NCBI RefSeq assembly: GCF_027587205.1
Contig: NZ_JAPDOD010000001.1
Span: 62,001-126,000, forward strand
Reading direction: 5' to 3'
Length of the DNA: 64,000 bases
From: Solirubrobacter ginsenosidimutans
Lineage (GTDB): Bacteria; Actinomycetota; Thermoleophilia; Solirubrobacterales; Solirubrobacteraceae
Below are positions 14,770 to 23,200 of this stretch, piece by piece. The translations under genes and the position numbers were made by a program. Each line of letters starts with the position of its first letter. The stretch's first letter is position 1. The notes beneath the pieces were generated by a model. The model worked only from the letters and a program-made list of their open reading frames with translations, was not told the origin of the DNA and ran no database searches.

Positions 14770-17417
14770 AGCGGCAGCGCCACGGTCAGGACGGTGCCCG
14801 CGCCGGCCGGGCTGTCGATCCGCATCCTTCCTCCGAGGGCGGCAGCGCGATCAGCGATCCCGAGCAGCCCGTACCCGTCAGGGTCGGCGCCGCCGACGCC
14901 GTCGTCGCGGACCTCGACGGTCAGCGTGCCACTGCTGAGCGTCGCGATCACCCCCGCGGTCGCCGCGTGCGCGTGCTTGACGACGTTGGTCAGCGCCTCC
15001 GCGACGATGAAGTACGCGCTCGACTCGATCTCGGGCGGGAGCCGCGTGCGGGGCACCTCCACGTGGATGGGGAGGGCGAGGCGCGCGACGAGGCTGTCGA
15101 TCGCGTCCGCCAGGCCTCCGCGGGTCAAGACGGCCGGGAGAATCCCGTGGGCGAGCTCGCGAAGCTCGACGTTGCCCTGCTCCGCGTGGTCCAGCGCCTC
15201 GGCGAGGAGCGACGCCGACAGCTCCGGGTCCTCGCGGTGCACGCGCTGCGCGAGCTTCAGGGTGACGATCGAATGCACGAGGCGCTGCTGGGCGCCGTCG
15301 TGAAGGTCACGGGCGACGCGGCGCCGCGCTTCGTCGCCCGCGGTGATCACGCGCGCGCGGGACGCGGTGAGCTGATCGCGGCTGTGGGCGTTGGCGATCG
15401 CGGTGTCGATCAGTCCCGCCAACTCGGCCAGGCGCTCCTCGGAACCGGTGGGCGGGAGCTCTCCCGCCTTCCAGCTCGCGGCGATGACTCCCCAGAGGCG
15501 GCTCTCGACCGTGATCGGCGCGCCGATCGTCACGTGGATGTTCGTACGCCGGGCGAGATCGGCGACGTCGCCGTGCCCCTCCTCCGAGAGGTCGATCCGC
15601 GCTGGACGGCCGCTCCGCAAAACGCGGGCGGTGACGCTGTCTCCCTCGAGCGACACGCGCATGCCGGCGCGGACGATGGACGGGTCCTGGCCGATCTGGG
15701 CGACGATCATCGCCTCCTGCGAGCTCTCGTAACGCATCATGCCGGCCTGCGCCGCTCCCAGCAGCTGGCGCACCTCCGCGATGACCGCGTCGAACAGGTC
15801 CGTCGGTGCGGCCTCCTCCGCGACGAGCGTCGCCACCCGGCGCAGTACCGCCTGCTCGGCCGCCAGGCGCTGGAGCTCGGCGCGCGCCTCCGCGTTGGCG
15901 ATCGCGGTGGCGACCAACTCCGTGAACTGCGAGACGTGGCGCTCGGCGTCCGCGGGGAAGGGCTGCTGCTCGTAGTGGGCGACGACCATCGCGCCCCACG
16001 GGCGCCCCCTGACGAGGATCGGGCACCCGACCGCGGCGCGGATACCGTGCACCTTCGCGCGCTCGGCGATCGATCCGTCCGCGCTGTCGTAGTCGTCGAG
16101 GCGCACGGGACGACGCTCGCGGTACACCGTCGCCGAGATGCCACTGCCGTCGAGCGGCATTCGCACGCCCACGCGGATGCCGCCCTGCGGCTGCTCCCCG
16201 CACACGGCGACCACGGTCGCGGTCCCGTCGGGCTCGTAGCGCAGGATCGCGGTGTCGATCCGCTGTCCGAAAACGCCCGCCACCTCCGTGGCGACCTTGG
16301 CGAACAGCTCCTCGGCCGGTGCCTCCTCGGCCACCAGCGTGGCGACGCGCCGCAGAGCGGCCTGCTCGTCCAAGAGGCGGGCGAGCTCGACGCGCGCCTC
16401 GGTGTTGGAGATCGCGGTGGCGATCAGCTCCGTGAACTGCTCGAGCCGTGGCCCGGCATCGTTCGGCATCGTGGCGCCACGCAGGGCCGCCGCGACGATC
16501 GCGCCCCACAGGCGGCCCGCGACCCGGATCGGACAGCCGATCGCGGTGTTGGTCTTCAGGCGGCGCGCGCGCTCACCGATCTCGCCACTGGCCTCCGGGC
16601 CGACGTCGTCGATGCGGGCCGGCCGGCCGCTCCGCGCGATCTTCGTGACGACGTTCACCCCGCCGAGCGGCAGTCGCGTGCCGGTCGTGACCACCTCGCC
16701 GAGCCTGCCCCAGCCGGCGACGACCGTTGCCGTCTGCTCGCCGTCGAAGCGGATCAGGCCCGACGAGGCGGCGTCGAGGAGCCGCCCCAGCTCCTCCGCG
16801 ACCGCGTCGAACACGTCCGGCGGTGGGGCCCCGCGGGCGACGAGCATGGCGACCCGCCGGAGCGCCGCCTGCTCGTCGGCCAGCCGCGTGAGCTGCTCGC
16901 GGGTCTCGCTGCTGGAGATGGCCGTCGCGACCAGCTCCGTGAAGTCCGCGAGCCGTTCCTCGATCCGATCCGGCAGCGGCATTCCCTTCGCCATCGCGAC
17001 GCCGATGTGTCCCCACCCCGCGCCGTCGACGACCACCGGCGCCGCGGCGGCCGAACCGATCCCCACGCGCACCCCCGCCTCCACGGGATCGCCTGCGATG
17101 TCTTCCGCGACGTCCTCGATGCGGACCGGTTGGCCGGTCCGCATCTGCTCCCTCATCGCCACGAGCGAAGGGTCGTTCCACGCCCACTTGGAGCCGGCCG
17201 GGAACGGGTTCGGTCCGTCGCCCCAGGTCCCCGCGATGGTGACGCTCCCGTCCCGCTCCCACCGGTAGATCTGCACCAGCCGGGGGCGCAGCAGCTCCGC
17301 GACCTCACGAGCGATCGCCTCGAAGATGATCACCGGCGCCGCACCGTTGGCCACGAGGACCGCGACCCGACGGAGCGCCGCCTGCTGCTCCGCCATCGTC
17401 AGATCCGAGGCAGACAT
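14763..17417 (-). CDS. sensor histidine kinase with four GAF domains
   Basis: An 884-residue soluble kinase. Four GAF units of about 170 residues each begin with a helix of the type EQAALRRVAMLVARG (near residues 10, 180, 350 and 515). They are followed by a HisKA_3 dimerisation domain with the phospho-acceptor H706 in [12 protein letters not shown], and an ATPase domain with N-box AEALTNVVKHA and G1 box RDDGVGGAD. No membrane segment, so it probably senses cytosolic signals through GAF ligands. No response regulator lies beside it. The stop codon falls inside the long inverted repeat 14598-14769. Confidence 0.9.
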   Translation of the reverse strand: MSASDLTMAEQQAALRRVAVLVANGAAPVIIFEAIAREVAELLRPRLVQIYRWERDGSVTIAGTWGDGPNPFPAGSKWAWNDPSLVAMREQMRTGQPVRIEDVAEDIAGDPVEAGVRVGIGSAAAAPVVVDGAGWGHIGVAMAKGMPLPDRIEERLADFTELVATAISSSETREQLTRLADEQAALRRVAMLVARGAPPPDVFDAVAEELGRLLDAASSGLIRFDGEQTATVVAGWGRLGEVVTTGTRLPLGGVNVVTKIARSGRPARIDDVGPEASGEIGERARRLKTNTAIGCPIRVAGRLWGAIVAAALRGATMPNDAGPRLEQFTELIATAISNTEARVELARLLDEQAALRRVATLVAEEAPAEELFAKVATEVAGVFGQRIDTAILRYEPDGTATVVAVCGEQPQGGIRVGVRMPLDGSGISATVYRERRPVRLDDYDSADGSIAERAKVHGIRAAVGCPILVRGRPWGAMVVAHYEQQPFPADAERHVSQFTELVATAIANAEARAELQRLAAEQAVLRRVATLVAEEAAPTDLFDAVIAEVRQLLGAAQAGMMRYESSQEAMIVAQIGQDPSIVRAGMRVSLEGDSVTARVLRSGRPARIDLSEEGHGDVADLARRTNIHVTIGAPITVESRLWGVIAASWKAGELPPTGSEERLAELAGLIDTAIANAHSRDQLTASRARVITAGDEARRRVARDLHDGAQQRLVHSIVTLKLAQRVHREDPELSASLLAEALDHAEQGNVELRELAHGILPAVLTRGGLADAIDSLVARLALPIHVEVPRTRLPPEIESSAYFIVAEALTNVVKHAHAATAGVIATLSSGTLTVEVRDDGVGGADPDGYGLLGIADRAAALGGRMRIDSPAGAGTVLTVALPLA

Positions 17418-17498
17418 GAGAGGAGTCTAAATCTCCCGCTGAGCGACGATCGGCGGCGCCCATCCCGTCGAGGAGGCGCTGCCGGCCGGCGTGCTGCC

Positions 17499-18125
17499 TC
17501 AGGCGGCGCGGGGTCGCCATGGCTCGTGCTCGTGCGCGAGCCAGACCAGCTCGGGGTCGAGCGCACGTACCCGCAGCTGGCCTTCGCTGTGCGGCTCGTC
17601 GAGCTCGCCGAACCACACCGCCACGTCGCCGCCGGCGACGACCGGACGCCCGCCGGTCTCGACGACGACCACCTGCATGCCGCGCGTGTGGCCCGGCGCC
17701 GGGACGAGTCGGAGCCCGGGGAGCAGCTCGAGCTCGCCGTCGACCGGTACGTACCGCACGCCGGGCGCGTCGACCCACTCGCGAATGGTGTAGTCGTCCT
17801 CGCCGCGCGCGTCGTCGAGCTCCCGACGCTGGACGTAGATCGGCCTGCCGGCGAAGAGGTGGTTGCCGCCGCAGTGGTCGAAGTGCAGGTGCGTGTTGAC
17901 GACGATGTCGATGCCGGCGAGATCGAAGTCCTGCTCGCTCAGTGGCTGGAGGCGAGGATCGAGGTCGGCTACGGCCGGGTGCAGCTCCGTCATGCCGGTG
18001 TCGACCAGCACGCGCGCGTCGGGATGGTCGATGACGTGCACGTAGACCGGCATCCGCTCGCCCTCGGCGAGCAGGTCGGCGACGCGGACCGGCGTGATGG
18101 TGATGGAGGCGGGGGCGTTCGGCAT
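17499..18125 (-). CDS. MBL-fold metallo-hydrolase (lactonase-like)
   Basis: A 208-residue metallo-beta-lactamase-fold protein with the metal motif NTHLHFDHCGG (H79, H81, D83, H84), a second metal His in APGHTRG, VAGGDVAVW, and a C-terminal LAHEHEPW. The length and the N-terminal LVDTGM fit the N-acyl-homoserine lactonase-like subgroup, although many members hydrolyse other esters. ATG 18125 is preferred because GAGAGGAATGCGG gives proper ribosome-binding-site spacing; the ATG at 18131 is only 1 nt from it. Confidence 0.82.
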   Translation of the reverse strand: MPNAPASITITPVRVADLLAEGERMPVYVHVIDHPDARVLVDTGMTELHPAVADLDPRLQPLSEQDFDLAGIDIVVNTHLHFDHCGGNHLFAGRPIYVQRRELDDARGEDDYTIREWVDAPGVRYVPVDGELELLPGLRLVPAPGHTRGMQVVVVETGGRPVVAGGDVAVWFGELDEPHSEGQLRVRALDPELVWLAHEHEPWRPRAA

Positions 18126-18190
18126 CCGCATTCCTCTCGTCTATGGGACAGTCGACCGGTATGACTGGGCGAGCCCTCGATAGTCATCGC

Positions 18191-18330
18191 AGCAACCTGA
18201 GCGCACCGCAGCCGGTGACGATCCGCAACGGCGGAGGTGCGCCGCTCAAGCTCGGCGGGGCGTCCGCGACCGGCGACTTCATCGTCGATGCGGGTGCGTG
18301 CATGGCAGCGCTTGCCCGGGTCGGCGGTGA
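18191..18330 (+). pseudogene. fragment of a choice-of-anchor D-type secreted protein
   Basis: The plus frame reads SAPQPVTIRNGGGAPLKLGG followed by ASATGDFIVDAGAC, the consensus of an ASPM-SPD2-Hydin/choice-of-anchor D repeat. Both ends are missing: the frame runs straight into the neighbouring DUF2236 gene region on the other strand. It is a remnant of a larger cell-surface protein. Confidence 0.55.
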
Positions 18331-18333
18331 GCT

Positions 18334-19236
18334 TCATGGGCGTCCGTCGGGCTGCTCGCGGCCTCCAAGCCGGGCTGTGGGCCGGTGCCCGCAGGACGGG
18401 AACGTGCCGAGCGCGTCCACGTCATAGCCCTCCGGGTAGATCGCGAACTCGCGCAGCTCGCGGACATGGACCGCCCGGCGGCGGGGCGGCAGATGGCGTT
18501 CGACCCGCGCGCGGGCGCGCATTCCCGCGACGGTCAGCACGCGCGTGACGGCTCCGGGATCCGCGTAGCGGAAGGCGTCGCGCAGCGGCGCGTCGAGCAG
18601 CGCGAGCGTGGCACGGCGCAACAGCGGCCGAAGCGGTCGCGGATAGAAGCCGACCAGCAGCGCCAGGGTGGCGTCCGACACGGCGAGTCCCCCCGGCGAG
18701 TAGGCGAAGTGCTCGCGCTCGTAGGCGTCGAGATGCGCGGCGAACTCCTGGTAGGTGTCCGGGCTGTCTCTGATGTTCATGTGGCGGCCGAGCTCGCGGT
18801 AGTAGTTCGCGCTCGCGACGCGCTCCGCCTCGGTCATCGCCCGCCATCCGAACCGGTCCATCCAGCGCATCGGGATGACCACGAACGTCGAGAGCACGTA
18901 GCGCATATCGTCGTTGGAGATCGCGTACGCGCCGTGCATCTGGTTCATGCGCCGGATCCCCGCACGACCCGTCGCACTGGCGAAGCCGTGCTCGAGGACG
19001 GCGTCGAGGATGAGCCCGGTGTCGGCGTAGCGCTTATGCGTGCGACGCTCGAACTCGCCTGTGGCCGCGAGCAGCTCCCCGATGCTCGGAACGGCGTAGG
19101 TCCGATACAGCGCGAGCCCGAGCGACTGCGTCATATCCCAAGGAAACTCGTGGCCGCTCATGATCCGATAGATCTCGACGAACTCGGTCTCCGGGTCCAG
19201 CCGCGCGATGCGCGCTTGCCAGTGGTCGCGCTTCAC
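18334..19236 (-). CDS. oxygenase MpaB-like protein (DUF2236)
   Basis: A 300-residue DUF2236 protein. Seen: the family signature RRMNQMHGAYAISNDDMRYV and PMRWMDRFGWRAMTEAE, helical throughout, with several conserved His. The family includes latex-clearing protein and MpaB-type haem oxygenases, but most bacterial members are uncharacterised. GTG start at 19236. It sits between two truncated plus-strand genes (18191-18330 and 19284-20180), which suggests it arrived with a rearrangement. Confidence 0.78.
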   Translation of the reverse strand: MKRDHWQARIARLDPETEFVEIYRIMSGHEFPWDMTQSLGLALYRTYAVPSIGELLAATGEFERRTHKRYADTGLILDAVLEHGFASATGRAGIRRMNQMHGAYAISNDDMRYVLSTFVVIPMRWMDRFGWRAMTEAERVASANYYRELGRHMNIRDSPDTYQEFAAHLDAYEREHFAYSPGGLAVSDATLALLVGFYPRPLRPLLRRATLALLDAPLRDAFRYADPGAVTRVLTVAGMRARARVERHLPPRRRAVHVRELREFAIYPEGYDVDALGTFPSCGHRPTARLGGREQPDGRP

Positions 19237-19283
19237 ACGCCGCTTTTATCAGCTGGGCGAGGAATGCGGGCCGGCGGGCGGGC

Positions 19284-20180
19284 GCCTGTTGCAAATGCAT
19301 CGCCGCGAGGCGCAAAGCGACGCCGGCGAAGGGCCGGCACAAAGTCACCGACGCGCAGCTCGCAACAGCGTGCAAGCAGGACTTCGCGCGGCTGCGCGAC
19401 CAGGTCATGCAGACGCTCATCAGCTTCGAATGGATCTCAGGCGAGGCCGCCGCCCAAGGCATCACGGTGACCGACGCCGAGGTCAATCAGTCCTTCGAGG
19501 AACAGAAGAAGCAGAGCTTCCCCAAAGAGGCGGACTTCCAGAAGTTCCTCGAGCGGAGCGGCCAGACGCGAGAGGACATCCTCCGGCGCGTGAGGCTCGA
19601 CCTGTTGTCGAACAAGCTTCGAGACAAGGTCATCGCGGGCAAGGATCAGATCTCCGACCAGGCGATCGCGCAGTTCTACGCCGACCACCAGGCGCTCTTC
19701 GCCGAGCCCGAGAAGCGCGCGCTGCGCGTCGTGCTGACCAAGCGCGAGGCCGACGCCAAGCGAGCGCGCTCGGCACTTGACCGCGGCACCTCGTGGAAGG
19801 CCGTGGCGAACCGGTACTCGATCGACCCCGAGTCCAAGCGCGCCGGCGGCAAGGTTCCCGCCGTGGCGAAGGGCACGCTGGACCGCAAGCTCGACAAGGC
19901 TGTCTTCAGCGCCGTCGGGCACCGACTGGTCGGCCCGATCCGTACGCGGTCCGGCTACTGGATCTTCACGGTCACCAGCGTCAAGCCGGCGCGCCAGCAA
20001 CCGCTCGCGGAGGTCACGGACGTGATCAAGGAGACGCTCGTCTCGGAGGCACAGCAGGCGGCGCTCGACGCCTTCGTGCAGGACTTCACAGTGCGCTGGA
20101 GGGCCAAGACCGAGTGCGCGAAGGGATATCGAACGACCGACTGCCGCAACGGCCCGACGCCGACGCCGGCGCTCAAGTGA
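19284..20180 (+). pseudogene. 5'-truncated peptidyl-prolyl isomerase (PrsA/SurA-like)
   Basis: From 19407 the frame encodes a SurA_N-like helical region (LISFEWISGEAAAQGITV, SFPKEADFQKFLERSG) and a rotamase-type domain (RALRVVLTKREADAKRAR, SIDPESKRAGGKVPAVAKG), ending with TECAKGYRTTDC. The same frame extends upstream without a start as CIAARRKATPAKGRHKVTDA, which matches the expected interior of the protein. The signal peptide/lipobox and first part are missing, and the homology breaks off near the start of the DUF2236 gene. Expression from ATG 19407 would give a 257-residue protein without an export signal, so it is probably inactive. Confidence 0.7.
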
Positions 20181-20248
20181 GGCAGTACCAGACCGTTAAA
20201 TAGGTCCATACTCGCGGTGTGTTCGACCCACGCACCGCATGACGCCCA

Positions 20249-23200
20249 ATGGGAACCGGTAGGTCGCCGCTAGACCGAGGGGCGTCCGCTCGAACCGAGG
20301 TGCTGCACGCGAGCGAACGCACGCGGATCACGCGCCTCTTTCTTCACGACCGCACGGTCATCCGCAAGGAGCCGCTCGGAGCGGACGCGGAGCGGCGCAT
20401 GCGGCACGAGCTCGCGATGCTCGAGCGGTTGCGGGGCGCGGCAGGAGTCGCGCAGCTGGCGGACGCGCCGCGGTTGCCGGGCTCGATCGTGCTGGTCGAC
20501 GTCGGCGGCACGAGCCTGGTCGAACTGGCGAAGCCGTTGGTCGTCGACGAGCTGGTACGGCTTGCGTTGCTCGTGGCCCGGGCGGTCGCGGCGATGCACC
20601 GCCAGGGCGTGATGCACCGCGACCTTGCGCCGGCCAACATCGTGGTGGCCGACGGCGGGGCTCCGTGCCTGGTGGATTTTGCGTTGGCGACGACGTTGGC
20701 CGAGGTGCGTCCAGACTTCGTGCACCCGAGTGAGATCGTCGGGACGCTGGCGTATCTGGCGCCGGAACAGACCGGCCGGACTGGCCGGTTCGTGGACGAG
20801 CGCGCCGATCTGTACGCGCTGGGCGCGACGCTGTATGAGCTCGCCACCGGCGAGCCGCCGTTCGGCTCGGGCGACCCGTTGCGACTCGTCCACGATCATC
20901 TCGCGCGCGTGCCGATTCCGCCGGCGCGGGTGAACCCGGAGGTCCCCGCACAGGTCTCCGAGATCGTCATGCACCTGCTGGAGAAGGAGCCGGACAACCG
21001 CTACCAGACCGCCGCCGGCCTGGTCCGCGACTTGGAAGCGGTGGACGGCACGGGGGACGCGTCGCTGAGCATCGGCGAGCGGGACTTCCTGGTGCGGCTG
21101 CTGCCGCCGTCACGGTTGGTGGGACGTGACGCGGAGGTTCAGACGCTGCGCGGGGCGTTCGAGGAGGCCCTGGTGGGCCGGTGTCGCGGCGTGCTGGTCA
21201 GCGGTGCGCCGGGGGTCGGCAAGACGGCGCTGGCCGCCGAGGTGCGGCCCGTCGTCGCGAGCCGGGGCGGCTGGTTCGTCGCCGGCAAGTTCGACCAGCA
21301 CCGGCGGGATCTCGAGTTCGACGCGGCCCATCAGGCGCTTCGCGCGCTGGGCCGGGTGCTGCTGGCCGAGCCGGAGCATGAGCTGAGCCGGCTTCGGGCG
21401 GGGATCCTGGACGAGGTCGGGGCCAACGCTGGCCTGCTGACCGCTGTCGTACCGGAGTTCGCGGCGCTGCTCGCTGCCCCTCCCGACGCGGGGGATCCGC
21501 TGACGGCACAGGTCCGGGCGGCGCAGGCGGGCCTGGCGGTGTTGCGCGCTGTCGCCTCGCCGCAACGGCCGGTGGTGGTGTTCCTCGATGACCTTCAGTG
21601 GGCGGGGCGGACGCCGCTCGGCTTCATGGACCTGGTGCTGACCGGCGAGCCGATCGACGGCCTGTTGCTGGTGGGCGCCTACCGCGACGACAACCTGGAC
21701 GGCGAGCATCCGCTCGAGGCGCTGCTGTCCCGCTACAACGACCAGGGCGGCGTGCGACACCTCCGGCTGGCCAATCTGTCCGGAGCGACCCTCGTCGACA
21801 TGGTTGCCGAGATGCTGCACGTGGACCGGGAGCGGGCGGCGGGTCTCGTGACGGCGATCGAGCCGCACACGCACGGCAACCCGTATGACACCGTGGAGCT
21901 GCTCGACGCGCTGCGTCGCGACGGCGTGCTGACAGCGACGGCCGACGGGTGGCGATGGGACGACGCGGTTGCCCGTGCTCGCCTGCGACGGTCCGAGGTC
22001 GCCGAGCCGCTCGGGGCGCGCATCGAGCAACTCGGGCCGCAGTCACGGAAGCTGGTGCAGGCGATGGCGTGTCTGGGCGGGCGAGTTGAGCTGAGGCTGC
22101 TGCAGACCGCGACGGGCGAGCCGGCGGGCGCGGTCGAGCCGCTGCTCGCGCCCGCGCTCGCGGAGGGCCTGCTCGTGCTCGACTCCGGGGAACGCGAAGC
22201 GGCGCGGTTTCGCCACGACCGTATCCGCGAGTTGGTCCTGGACGGTCTGGACCCGCAACGGCGACGCGCCCTGCAGTTGGCGATCGCGCGGCGGCTGGTC
22301 GCGGCGCCGGAGTGGTTCGCGGTCGCCGCGGAGCAGTATCTGGCGGTCGTCGACGAGGTCGATGATCCGCCGGAGCGGCAACGGGTGGTGGCGCTGTTGC
22401 GGCGGGCCGCCGACCAGGCAAGGTTGATCGGCGACTACGCGCGCGTGAACGCACTGCTCGTGGCCGCGCTGCGGCTGGTCGACTCGTTCGACACCGCCGC
22501 GGTGCTCACGCTCCGCACCGGCCGCCACGCCGCCCTGTTCAGCCTGGGTCGTCTGGAAGAAGCGGACGCGGAGTACCGCGAGATCGAGCAGCTGCGACCG
22601 AGTGCGATCGACCGCGCGGAGGCGACGGCGGTGCAGGTGCGCAGCCTGAGCCACCAGACGCGTTTCGCGGAGGCCGTCGAGCTCGGCCTCGGAGCGCTGC
22701 GCGCGTGTGGCATCGAAGTTCCAGGTGCGGGTGGGTTCTCAGCCGGGCTCGACGAGAAGTTCGACCGCCTGCATCGGTGGCTGGACAGCACGGGCCCAGC
22801 CGAGGATCTGTCTCGCCGCGAGCTCAGCGACCCCGCTCTGCTGGCCACGAGCAACCTGATCGACGCGGTCCTGCCGCTCGGTTACTTCGTCGCCGATGCC
22901 CCGATGGTCGCCTGGCTGGCCATGGAAGCGGTGCGGACTTGGATCGAGCACGGCCCGAGCCGTCTCCTGGTCGGGTCGGCCGCCCATGCCGCCTATCAGG
23001 CCGGCCCGCAGCGCGACGACTACCCCGCCGCGTACCGAGCCTTGCGGCGCATCGTGGCGCTCGGCGAGGCCCACGGGTACGAGCCTGGCACCTCACAGGC
23101 GCGATACATGGCCGCCACCAGCGCCGGCTGGTTCGAGCCGATCGAGAGCGGCATCCACGCCGCGCATCAGGCCCGTGAAGGGCTGATCGCCGGGGGCGAG

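Noticed and set aside
14718..18164. 1148-codon plus-strand open frame across the 4-GAF kinase
   Set aside because: It is the reverse-strand shadow of the kinase and MBL genes; product is Arg/Asp/His-rich with no domains, as expected from high-GC antisense frames.
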